A stretch of DNA of 64,000 nucleotides from Verrucomicrobiaceae bacterium (GTDB lineage: Bacteria; Verrucomicrobiota; Verrucomicrobiia; Verrucomicrobiales; Verrucomicrobiaceae): positions 46,988-110,987 of the forward strand of contig JAIXSY010000052.1 of assembly GCA_027484445.1 (NCBI GenBank), given 5' to 3'. The position numbers and the translations under genes were made by a program. This document shows, piece after piece, positions 52,631 through 60,530 of this stretch (its first letter is position 1; each line of letters begins with the position of its first letter). Below the pieces are notes generated by a model. It was not told where the DNA came from and ran no database searches. It saw only the letters and a program-made list of their open reading frames with translations.

Positions 52631-55600
52631 ATGATGCCTTCTTTGTTTCACCTTCACCGATGGATGGTTCTTGGGCTGGGGTTGCCGTCGCTGCTGGCGG
52701 CGGAGACGCGGCTGGACTTCAACCGGGACATTCGACCGATCCTGAGTGACAACTGCTTTGCCTGCCATGGCTTTGACGCGAAGAAGCGAAAAGCGGACCT
52801 GCGTCTGGATGTGGCGGAGGGAGCCTACCGAGTGGTGGATGGGGTGCAGGCGGTGAAGCCGGGCGATCCTGAGGCGAGCAGCATCCTTCAGAGAATCTTG
52901 AGCCAAGATGAGGAGGAGGTGATGCCGCCGCCGGAATCGCACAAAAAGCTGACGGCGACGCAGGTGGAGACGCTGAAGCGTTGGATTCGTGAGGGCGCCG
53001 AATACAAGAAGCACTGGGCCTTTGAGTCGCCGGTGAAAGCGTCCGTCCCCAGCGTGAAGCCAACGGGCGTGCCGGTGCGGAATGCGGTGGATGCGTTCAT
53101 CCAGGCGCGACTGGCCGAGGAGGGGCTGCGGCCCTCTCCCGAGGCCGCGAAGGAGACACTGATCCGGCGAGTGACGCTGGACCTGACAGGCCTACCGCCG
53201 ACAGCCGCAGAGGTGGATGCCTTTTTGGCCGATGAGGGGGCTGATGCTTACGAGCGTGTGGTGGATCGGCTGCTGAAGTCAGAGCGCTATGGCGAGCACA
53301 TGGGTCGCCATTGGCTGGACGTGGCGCGCTACGCAGACACGCACGGTCTGCACCTGGACAATGAACGCAGCATGTGGCCCTACCGGGATTGGGTGGTGCG
53401 TGCCTTTAACGAAAATTTGCCCTACGATGCCTTCACGCGCTGGCAGCTAGCGGGGGATCTTTTGCCGCAAGCCACGATCGATCAGCAGATCGCGTCGGGC
53501 TTCAATCGCTGCAACGTGACGACTAGCGAGGGCGGTAGCATCAACGAGGAGTTCATCTTCCGCTACGCGGTGGATCGTACGGACACGACGGTAGCCGTGT
53601 GGATGGGGCTGACGGCGGGCTGTGCGGTCTGCCATGACCACAAGTATGACCCGATCACACAAAAGGAGTTTTATTCCCTCTATGCCTTCTTCAACAGTGC
53701 TGCCGATCCGGCGATGGATGGCAACATCCTGCTGACACCGCCGATCCTGCGCCTGTCCACGCCTGAGCAAAAGGCGGAGCTGGCGCGGCTGGAGGCAGAC
53801 ATCGGCCGCCAGCAGACCCGCATCCGGGAGGCAATCGCCAGCCTGAACTACACTGATCCTTCCCAGGTCACGCCGCCGCCCCCGGTGCAGACGAGCGAAG
53901 TGCTGTGGTTCGAGGACAGCTTCCCCCCTGCCGCGAAGGTGGAGGCGGCGGGTGAGCCTACGCAACTCATCAGTCAGGCGCAGGGGCCGGTGTTCAGCGG
54001 CAAGGCCGCGCTGCGGCGCAAGGCCAAGGGCGTAGCCCAGGATTTCTTCAGCAGTGGCGGCAGTTTCGAGGTGCCCGCGAATGGCAAAATCAGCGTGCAG
54101 TGCTGGATCGACCCAAAAGATGAGCCCAAGGCGGTCATGCTGCAATTCCACACGAGCGGCTGGAACCATCGTGCTGTCTGGGGGCAAGAGGGAGCCATTC
54201 CTTTTGGCAAAGTGCGCACGCCCGAGCGTGTGACGATGGGCGGGTTGCCCACCTCGGGCCAGTGGGTGAAGCTGGAGTTCCCGGCGGAAAAGGTCGGGCT
54301 GAAGCCAGGCATGAAGGTCACGGGTTATGCCTTCACCCAGTTCGACGGCACGGTGGTGTGGGATCGACTGGCGATGAGCTCACGCGTGGAACCGGCCAAG
54401 GACCCACAGTGGTCGTGGAAGGTATGGACGCAGAGAAACCAGGGGCGTCGGGTGGAAGGTCTGCCCAACGATCTGCAAACGCTGGTGCGTGGGAAAAAGG
54501 CCGTCGAATGGTCAGAGGCCGAGGTGAAGCGACTGAAGGACTGGTGGCTCGAAAACGAATACCAGGGCGCACGAGAAATCGTGCAGGGACCTCGGGCAGA
54601 AAAACTGGCGCTGGAGGGCAAGCGCAAGTCGCTGGAGGACATGATCCCTGCCACCTTGGTCATGGCGGATTTGCCACAGCCTCGGGACAGTTTTGTCATG
54701 ACCCGAGGGCAGTATGACCAGCCGGGAGAAAAGGTGCACCGAGCGACCCCTGCGGTCTTTCCTCCGCTGAAAAACATGGATCGCCCCACACGCCTGGATC
54801 TGGCGGATTGGCTGCTTTCTCCTGAGCATCCGCTGACGGCGCGGGTGCAGGTGAATCGCTTCTGGCAGCAGTTTTTCGGCACGGGGCTGGTGAAGACGAG
54901 CAATGACTTTGGCTCCCAGGGTGAACCCCCGAGTCATCCCGAGTTGCTCGATTGGCTGGCGGTGAGCTTCCGCGAGGGCGGCTGGGACATGAAGGCGCTG
55001 GTGCGGCTGCTGGTGACCTCCCACACCTACCGGCAGAGCGCGGCCTTCACCTCGCCAGGGGCGGATAGAGATCCTGAAAATCGCCTGCTCAGCCGTGGGC
55101 CGCGCTTCCGCCTAGATGCGGAGGTGGTGCGCGACAGTGCGCTTTTTGTCAGTGGCCTGCTGAGTCCCAAGATCGGCGGCAAGGGGGTGAAGCCCTACCA
55201 GCCGGAGAACATCTGGGAGCCGGTCGGCTTCGGCGGCAGCAACACGCGTAATTACCTCCAGGACCATGGCGAGAGCCTGTATCGACGCAGCCTTTACACC
55301 TTCTGGAAACGCACCGCACCGCCCCCGTCCATGACGACCTTTGATGCTCCCAATCGTGAGTCCTACTGCCTGCGTCGCGAGCGCAGCAACACGCCGCTGC
55401 AGGCACTGAATCTGATGAACGACGTGCAGCATGTGGAGGCAGCGCGGAACTTTGCCCAGCGTCTGCTTCACGCCGGGGGCAGTGTGGATAGCCGCATCAC
55501 CGCCGCCTTCCGCGCCGTGACCAGCCGCTATCCTAATGCGGAGGAGGCTGAGACCGTGCGCACCGCTCTGGAGCAGCATCGCGCGGCCTATCGAGCCAAA

Positions 55601-55735
55601 CCGGATGCTGCCCGGCAGGTCATTCTTTACGGCGAATCGAAGGCCGATGCGAAGCTCGACCCCGTGGAACTGGCCGCCTGGACGCTGGTGTGCAATCTGC
55701 TGCTGAATCTGGATGAAGCCGTGACGCGTGGATGA
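52631..55735 (+). CDS. PSD1 protein: planctomycete cytochrome c domain with DUF1549 and DUF1553
   Basis: 1034 aa from the ATG at 52631 (another at 52634), after AGGAGG at 52619-52624. Signal peptide MVLGLGLPSLLAAE; PSCyt1 heme domain with CFACHG (about 41-47); DUF1549 (about 120-330) with AFIQARLAEEGLRPSPEA and RYGEHMGRHWLDVARYADTHG; a second CAVCHDH motif near 335; an inserted beta-rich region (about 430-610); DUF1553 (about 720-1000) with NRFWQQFFGTGLVKTSNDFGSQGEPPSHPELLDWLA and SNTPLQALNLMNDVQHVEAARNFA. Common in Planctomycetota and Verrucomicrobiota, usually paired with a DUF1501 gene, which is not adjacent here. Role in polysaccharide or sugar oxidation is suspected, not shown. Confidence 0.93.
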   Translation: MMPSLFHLHRWMVLGLGLPSLLAAETRLDFNRDIRPILSDNCFACHGFDAKKRKADLRLDVAEGAYRVVDGVQAVKPGDPEASSILQRILSQDEEEVMPPPESHKKLTATQVETLKRWIREGAEYKKHWAFESPVKASVPSVKPTGVPVRNAVDAFIQARLAEEGLRPSPEAAKETLIRRVTLDLTGLPPTAAEVDAFLADEGADAYERVVDRLLKSERYGEHMGRHWLDVARYADTHGLHLDNERSMWPYRDWVVRAFNENLPYDAFTRWQLAGDLLPQATIDQQIASGFNRCNVTTSEGGSINEEFIFRYAVDRTDTTVAVWMGLTAGCAVCHDHKYDPITQKEFYSLYAFFNSAADPAMDGNILLTPPILRLSTPEQKAELARLEADIGRQQTRIREAIASLNYTDPSQVTPPPPVQTSEVLWFEDSFPPAAKVEAAGEPTQLISQAQGPVFSGKAALRRKAKGVAQDFFSSGGSFEVPANGKISVQCWIDPKDEPKAVMLQFHTSGWNHRAVWGQEGAIPFGKVRTPERVTMGGLPTSGQWVKLEFPAEKVGLKPGMKVTGYAFTQFDGTVVWDRLAMSSRVEPAKDPQWSWKVWTQRNQGRRVEGLPNDLQTLVRGKKAVEWSEAEVKRLKDWWLENEYQGAREIVQGPRAEKLALEGKRKSLEDMIPATLVMADLPQPRDSFVMTRGQYDQPGEKVHRATPAVFPPLKNMDRPTRLDLADWLLSPEHPLTARVQVNRFWQQFFGTGLVKTSNDFGSQGEPPSHPELLDWLAVSFREGGWDMKALVRLLVTSHTYRQSAAFTSPGADRDPENRLLSRGPRFRLDAEVVRDSALFVSGLLSPKIGGKGVKPYQPENIWEPVGFGGSNTRNYLQDHGESLYRRSLYTFWKRTAPPPSMTTFDAPNRESYCLRRERSNTPLQALNLMNDVQHVEAARNFAQRLLHAGGSVDSRITAAFRAVTSRYPNAEEAETVRTALEQHRAAYRAKPDAARQVILYGESKADAKLDPVELAAWTLVCNLLLNLDEAVTRG

Positions 55736-55794
55736 TGGCCGTAGCTTCGGCGGGAGGTCAGGTGCTGGAAGGCCCACCCCCACCTGCCCTGCGG

Positions 55795-56151
55795 CTAGGG
55801 TTTCGGGCGTAGGGTTTCCCAGGCCTTCTGCTGCTCAGGGGTCAGGTCCTCTCGCAGACTGTCGCTGGTGCGGTCCAAGATGCCCCAGATCTGCTTGAGC
55901 GCACTTTGGCGGAAGTCGGTCAGCTCCTTCACAGCAGCGTCCACCTTCGCCTCGATCGCGGGGCGCTGTTCGGGACTGAGCTTTAGTTTCTCCAGGTGCT
56001 TTAGCGCAGCCCAGCGCATGAAGGCGGGGTCTTCCGTCTTCTTTTTCCAGGCCTGATGGGCAGCGATGCCGAGGATGAAACCTGCGCTGAGGCAGACAAG
56101 GGCCAGCAGGGTGACGAGGCACCCTGCCTGAGTGCGGGGAGAAAGGGTCAT
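55795..56151 (-). CDS. Small periplasmic helical protein, Spy/metal-sensor-like
   Basis: 118 aa. One N-terminal membrane helix or signal (CLVTLLALVCLSAGFILGIAAH) then a charged helical part with LEKLKLSPEQRPAIEAKVDAAVKELTDFRQSALKQIWGIL and DLTPEQQKAWETL, the pattern LxLTxEQ that recurs in Spy/CpxP and periplasmic heavy-metal-sensor proteins. Third gene of an ECF sigma unit; its ATG overlaps the preceding stop (ATGA). It could be an envelope chaperone or a regulator of the sigma factor. Confidence 0.75.
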   Translation of the reverse strand: MTLSPRTQAGCLVTLLALVCLSAGFILGIAAHQAWKKKTEDPAFMRWAALKHLEKLKLSPEQRPAIEAKVDAAVKELTDFRQSALKQIWGILDRTSDSLREDLTPEQQKAWETLRPKP

Positions 56152-56456
56152 GGCAGCAGAAGGCGAAGCGTGAGGGGTGAACTGAGCCAGTCGGGGCTCA
56201 GGAAATCCAGCGAGCGCAGCTCCCAGGACAGCCAGGCACTCGCGGCGAGGAACAGGCCCAGGGCGACGGGCACAAGGCGTCGGCTCAGACTCACGAGCAA
56301 CTCAGGCCAGCTGTCGCGGACAGTCAGGCGACTTGCCGCCAGCACACGGGTGGTGAAGCCAAGCGGCAGCGCGGGCAGCACGACCTCAGGGGTAGCACGC
56401 CGTGCAGCCTGAGCGGCCTGCTGCCAGCGTTCGTCAAAGGAAGGAGGAAGGGGCAT
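56148..56456 (-). CDS. Small single-pass membrane protein in ECF sigma operon (possible anti-sigma)
   Basis: 102 aa. N-terminal cytoplasmic part MPLPPSFDERWQQAAQAARRA, then a hydrophobic helix about 62-80 (RLVPVALGLFLAASAWLSWE) and a short outer tail. Placed 6 nt after the sigma stop and overlapping the Spy-like gene by 4 nt, the site where anti-sigma factors usually lie. No zinc-binding or other known anti-sigma motif was seen, so that role is a positional inference. Confidence 0.7.
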   Translation of the reverse strand: MPLPPSFDERWQQAAQAARRATPEVVLPALPLGFTTRVLAASRLTVRDSWPELLVSLSRRLVPVALGLFLAASAWLSWELRSLDFLSPDWLSSPLTLRLLLP

Positions 56457-56462
56457 GAAGAG

Positions 56463-57047
56463 TCAGGGGTTGAGGTTCAGGGCTTCGGCCAGAGCGCGGA
56501 GCTTTCGCCGTGCCCTCATGGCGCGCATTTTCACCATGGGCCGTGTCCAACCGGTGAGGGTCGCGATCTCCTGCGTGCTGCGTTCTTCCAGATCCAGCAG
56601 GGTCAGGACCAGTCGGTCGGGTGGGGAAAGCTGGCTCAGCAGCCGAGTGACCATGGATTGGGCCTCCGAATCGCAGGGCGGTGGCTGCTCCTGTCGGTTC
56701 AGCAGGTAATCCAGCCAGTCGGCCTCGCCAGGCGGCAGATCGGCCACCCGCCATTCGGGGCGGGCACGCTCGGCGCGCAGGGCATCCAGGCAGGTGCGCA
56801 CGGTCAGTCGGCTCACCCAGTGCTCGAAGGGGATGCCCTGACGCGGCTGGTAGCTGCCCAGCTTTTGCAGCAGCTTCAGAAAGACGTCCTGCATCAGATC
56901 CTCCTCCAATTCGCGGCGTGGTAGATGATGCCGCACCCAGCGTCGCACCAGGGGGCTGAGCTGCTCCACCAGCAGGCGCGCCGCCTCGAGGTCTCCGGCG
57001 CACACACGGCGGATGCAGTCCTGCGTGTCGAAGTCCGGGGCGATCAT
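56463..57047 (-). CDS. ECF-type RNA polymerase sigma factor
   Basis: 194 aa from MIAPDFDTQDCIRRVCAGDLEAA; a much longer frame upstream is not coding-like and is rejected. Region 2: LVRRWVRHHLPRRELEEDLMQDVFLKLLQKLGSY...FEHWVSRLTVRTCLDALRAERARP; region 4: LLSQLSPPDRLVLTLLDLEERSTQEIATLTGWTRPMVKMRAMRARRKLRALAE. It leads the three-gene unit with the small membrane protein and the Spy-like protein, suggesting an envelope-stress regulon. Divergent from the ThuA gene. Confidence 0.92.
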   Translation of the reverse strand: MIAPDFDTQDCIRRVCAGDLEAARLLVEQLSPLVRRWVRHHLPRRELEEDLMQDVFLKLLQKLGSYQPRQGIPFEHWVSRLTVRTCLDALRAERARPEWRVADLPPGEADWLDYLLNRQEQPPPCDSEAQSMVTRLLSQLSPPDRLVLTLLDLEERSTQEIATLTGWTRPMVKMRAMRARRKLRALAEALNLNP

Positions 57048-57188
57048 GCAAAGTGAAGTCTTGGGGGCAAAGCAGCCACACGCTGAGCCAAACGCGCCTC
57101 CGCGGCCAGCGGTAACACGCCTCAAGATTGGAGCTTGATGGATCGTTGGTTTCTTCCCACCCCTGGGATGCTCTTTTTTCTCCAACCT

Positions 57189-58001
57189 ATGAAACGCCTG
57201 CTCCTCCCGATTGCTCTTCTGGCCGGACTCACCGTCTGGGCTGTCTCCGCCGCTGCCCCCCTGCCGAAACCCGCACCGCTCAAGGTGCTGATGGTCACAG
57301 GCGGCTGCTGCCATGACTACAAAAATCAAAAAATGATCCTGGCCGAGGGCCTCAGCGCACGCGCCAATGTCGAGTTCACCATCGTCCATGAAGATGCGCC
57401 TCAGGGCAAAGATGAGCGTGAGCACCGGGTCAGCATTTATGAAAAAGACGACTGGGCCAAGGGCTACGACCTAGTGCTGCACAACGAATGCTTTGGCAAG
57501 GTGACGGACGTCGCCTTCGTCGAGCGCATCGCCAAAGCGCATCACAACGGCGTGCCTGCCGTCATGCTGCACTGCTCGACGCACAGCTACCGCGCCGCTC
57601 AGACGGATGAATGGCGCAAATGCGTGGGCCAGACCTCCATGAGCCATGAGAAGAACCGCGATCTGCTGGTGAAAAACGTGGCCCCTGAGCATCCGGTCAT
57701 GAAGGGCTTTCCCACCGAGTGGCTGGACGCCAAAGACGAGCTCTACAAGAACGACAAGCTCTGGGAAAACTTTGTGCCTTTGGCCAAGGCCTACGGTGAG
57801 GACACGAAGAAGGACCACTACCTGATCTGGGTGAACACGTATGGCCAAGCGCGAGTCTTTGGCACCACGATGGGCCACAACAACAGCACCATGGAAGCAC
57901 CGGTGTTCCTTGATCTGGTCGCGCGCGGCCTGCTCTGGGCCTGCGGCAAGCTGGATGAGCAGGGCAAGCCTCTGCCGGGCTACGAAGCGCAGCAGAAGTG
58001 A
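57189..58001 (+). CDS. Secreted ThuA-domain protein
   Basis: 270 aa from MKRLLLPIALLAGLTVWAVSAAA, a signal peptide; longer in-frame starts are rejected. ThuA domain: KVLMVTGGCCHDYKNQKMILAEGLSARANVEFTIVHED, DLVLHNECFGKVTD, VMLHCSTHSYR, APEHPVMKGFP, KDELYKND and YGQARVFGTTMGHNNSTMEAPVFLDLVARGLLWACGK. The fold is class-I glutamine-amidotransferase-like; the reaction is unknown, with a link to sugar metabolism in rhizobial ThuA. Single-domain here, unlike the two ThuA copies fused to the PVC heme protein. A tandem palindrome array follows its stop. Confidence 0.92.
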   Translation: MKRLLLPIALLAGLTVWAVSAAAPLPKPAPLKVLMVTGGCCHDYKNQKMILAEGLSARANVEFTIVHEDAPQGKDEREHRVSIYEKDDWAKGYDLVLHNECFGKVTDVAFVERIAKAHHNGVPAVMLHCSTHSYRAAQTDEWRKCVGQTSMSHEKNRDLLVKNVAPEHPVMKGFPTEWLDAKDELYKNDKLWENFVPLAKAYGEDTKKDHYLIWVNTYGQARVFGTTMGHNNSTMEAPVFLDLVARGLLWACGKLDEQGKPLPGYEAQQK

Positions 58002-58010
58002 ACTGAGCCC

Positions 58011-58268
58011 AGATGCCGAAGTTCTCCGTAAACGGGGCATTCCTGCCCCGCTGTGCACGGTGAGACGGAATCCGCGCGAGATGCCGAAGTTCTCCGTAAA
58101 CGGGGCATTCCTGCCCCGCTTTGCACGGTGAGACGGAATCCGCGCGAGATGCCGAAGTTCTCCGTAAACGGGGCATTCCTGCCCCGCTGTGCCCGGTGAG
58201 ACGGAATCCGCGCGAGATGCCGAAGTTCTCCGTAAACGGGGCATTCCTGCCCCGCTGAACTTCGGCAT
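58011..58268. repeat. Tandem array of a 68-bp palindromic repeat
   Basis: Four units begin at 58011, 58079, 58147 and 58215, exactly 68 bp apart, nearly identical. Each starts AGATGCCGAAGTTC and holds the hairpin GGGGCA-TTCC-TGCCCC. The last unit ends with GAACTTCGGCAT (58257-58268), the reverse complement of the start of the unit, so the array ends in a larger cruciform. The units lie between the ThuA stop and the LRR-cytochrome terminator. Confidence 0.92.
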
Positions 58269-58360
58269 TCGAGTTAAACTTCAGGATTCGGGAAAAACCG
58301 TGGTTTCTGGGTCCTGTGCAAAACGGGACAGGCTTGCCTGGAGGCAGTTGGCGTGGGACA

Positions 58361-58397
58361 GAAAAAAGCGCTTCTGAAAACAAGCTCCAGAAGCGCT
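58361..58397 (-). terminator. Rho-independent terminator of the LRR-cytochrome gene
   Basis: On the minus strand a perfect 10-bp stem AGCGCTTCTG / CAGAAGCGCT with an 11-nt loop runs into a T tract (TTTTTT on the minus strand at 58362-58367). It lies 26 nt past the stop at 58423. The 58269-58360 stretch before it holds no gene. Confidence 0.88.
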
Positions 58398-58422
58398 CCC
58401 AAGAGGGAAAAGGGGTAGATGA

Positions 58423-60438
58423 TCAGGCTCCCTTGTGGTCGGTGTGGCAGGCCTTGCAGTTCGCTGCTTTTTTGAAGGCCTCGACTCCCATGGCATCCTT
58501 CGCTTGGATCTTTTTCACCGCATTGATCAGTGCTTGGCACTTGCTGGTCCATGCCGCTGGATCGCCCTTTGGCGGTGTGGCGGCGCAGATGTCTTGGCAG
58601 ATTTTCAGCATTTGAGCCAACTCAGCCTCTGTCGCTGTGCCGCCAGAGACCTTTTTGCAGAGGGCATCGTCAGGCTTGAAGGATTCCTTCATGACCTTCT
58701 TGATCACATCGCTGCCACCTGCGGGTTTTGCGGCAGGTTTAGCTGCGGCGGGAGGCGCATTCGGGTCAGGCTTCTTCGCTGCGGCAGGAGCTGCGGGGGG
58801 GGCAGGCGGAGGCGCGGTCAGGGCGGCGATTTCTGCCTCGCTGAGGCCGATGTTCACCTTCAGTCCTGGCAGCTTGCCCTCCAGGGCGCTGGCCCCCGCC
58901 TTGGTGACGGCCGTCTGCCAAGCGAAGAGCTTCTTCAGCCCCTTCGCGGAGGCCAGCTTTGCCAGTCCAGCATCGGTGGACTTGGTGCCATACAGGTTCA
59001 GGTATTCCAGCTTGGTCAGGCCAGCGAGTTTCTCCAGCGTGGCGTCGCTGATCTTGGTGTTCTCCAGGTGCAGGCGCTCCAGGTTGGCCAGCTTCGCCAG
59101 GGTGGCAGCCCCCGCATCGGTGATCTGGCTGCGAGCGAGGTCCACCCAGACGACATGGGCAGCGATGGGCTCCAGAAGCGCCAGTTCTTTGTCGCCGAAT
59201 CGATCCGCAGCGTTGATGACACTCAGGCGGAGTTGCTCCGTGTCTTGTGCCAGGGGCATCAGGCTCGCATTCAGGGCGGTCATCTTGGTGGTCACTTCGG
59301 CGATGAGCTTTTTCTCAGCATCGCTCAGGGGCTTGGGCTTTTCTTTTTCCACCTTGGCGATGGGTGCCGCGGCTTTGGGCAGGCCTTTGGCCAGCAAGGC
59401 TGCCAGGATGCCTTCGACCTCAGGCGTGGGTTTGGCCGCTGCCACGGTGTCTTTGTCAGAGGCACCGGCGTCGATCCACCACTTCAGCAGGGCGATTTCC
59501 TGTTTGGTGAGCTGCGGCTCATCGGTCGGCGGCATGTGCTCATCATCGTCTTCGGGCAAAAGCGCACGCACCAGCAGCAAGCTGTCCTTGCTGTTTTTCG
59601 GGATGACCGTGTTGTCCCCTTCGCTGCCGCCTTTCATGATGGCCGCAAAGTCATGCAGCTGCAGCTTGCCTTTCTTTTTCTCCTCGCCGTGGCAGGCCAC
59701 GCATTTGGCCTGCATGATCGGGGCGACCACATCTTGATACACCATGGCTTTGGCAGCGATGGCTGCATCCAGTTTTCCCCCAGCGGCTGGGGCAGGTGCT
59801 GCGGCAGCTGGTTTGGCGGGCTCAGCAGGCTTGGCGGCAGCGGGCGCAGGTGCTGCTACGGCCACCACAGCGACAGGCTTCGCATCGTCCTCCGCAGTCC
59901 AGCCGTTGTTGATGTGGGCCTGGGGCAATTTTGCCCTGAGCGCAGCCACGCCGGCCTTCGTCACGCCGCTTTGCCAGAGATAGAGAGATTTCAGCTTTGT
60001 CAGTCCTGCCAGCTTGGGCAGACCAGCGTCGGTGACTTTGGTGTTGTAGAGGTTCAGGTATTGCAGCGCGCTCAGGCCCTTCAGGTGATCCAATCCAGCA
60101 TCGCTGATGGCCGTGTTTTCTAAGTGCAGCTCCGCTAGGTTCTTCATACCGGCGATTTTCGCCAAGCCTGCGTCGGTGATCTGGGTGCGGGCGAGATCCA
60201 GGGAAGTGATCTTGTCCGCCAGCGGCAAAAGCACCTCCAGTCCTTGGTCACTGAATCCTTTGGCCACATTCAGCGCGGTGAAGCGATAGCTTTTGGCATC
60301 TGCCGCGATGGGCATCAGGGAGGCTCCAGTGGCATTGACTTGGTCGATGGCAGCCTTCAGGGCAGGGTCAATGGCTGGCTGATCAGCCGCGTGCAGACTG
60401 AGGGCGAAGAGGGCCGGAAGCAGCAGGTGTTTTTTCAT
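58423..60438 (-). CDS. Secreted leucine-rich-repeat/cytochrome c protein
   Basis: 671 aa with signal peptide MKKHLLLPALFALSLHA. Order: LRR block 1 (about 40-180; repeats SLDLARTQITDAGLAKIAG, ELHLENTAISDAGLDHLKG, YLNLYNTKVTDAGLPKLAG); Ala/Pro linker; planctomycete-type cytochrome c with CVACH at C246, C249 and H250 and distal Met in EDDDEHMPP; second linker; LRR block 2 (about 385-555, nearly the same repeat sequences); and a C-terminal helical cytochrome with CKACH at C661, C664 and H665. Two hemes expected. It lies downstream of the DUF2231/cytochrome gene (92-bp gap), so the two probably work together in periplasmic electron transfer. A strong terminator follows. Confidence 0.88.
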   Translation of the reverse strand: MKKHLLLPALFALSLHAADQPAIDPALKAAIDQVNATGASLMPIAADAKSYRFTALNVAKGFSDQGLEVLLPLADKITSLDLARTQITDAGLAKIAGMKNLAELHLENTAISDAGLDHLKGLSALQYLNLYNTKVTDAGLPKLAGLTKLKSLYLWQSGVTKAGVAALRAKLPQAHINNGWTAEDDAKPVAVVAVAAPAPAAAKPAEPAKPAAAAPAPAAGGKLDAAIAAKAMVYQDVVAPIMQAKCVACHGEEKKKGKLQLHDFAAIMKGGSEGDNTVIPKNSKDSLLLVRALLPEDDDEHMPPTDEPQLTKQEIALLKWWIDAGASDKDTVAAAKPTPEVEGILAALLAKGLPKAAAPIAKVEKEKPKPLSDAEKKLIAEVTTKMTALNASLMPLAQDTEQLRLSVINAADRFGDKELALLEPIAAHVVWVDLARSQITDAGAATLAKLANLERLHLENTKISDATLEKLAGLTKLEYLNLYGTKSTDAGLAKLASAKGLKKLFAWQTAVTKAGASALEGKLPGLKVNIGLSEAEIAALTAPPPAPPAAPAAAKKPDPNAPPAAAKPAAKPAGGSDVIKKVMKESFKPDDALCKKVSGGTATEAELAQMLKICQDICAATPPKGDPAAWTSKCQALINAVKKIQAKDAMGVEAFKKAANCKACHTDHKGA

Positions 60439-60530
60439 GAGTGAAGTCGAATCGAGCGAAAAGAGGCAAAGCGGAACAGAACAGGCACACTACGTTTCAG
60501 AGAGCGCCAGCCTTCCAAGGCGTGTGGGGG

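Noticed and set aside
57048..57425. N-terminal extension of the ECF sigma factor
   Set aside because: Overlaps the divergent ThuA gene and its signal peptide and is not sigma-like.
58011..58268. CRISPR array
   Set aside because: Units are contiguous 68-bp copies with no unique spacers, and no cas genes are present.
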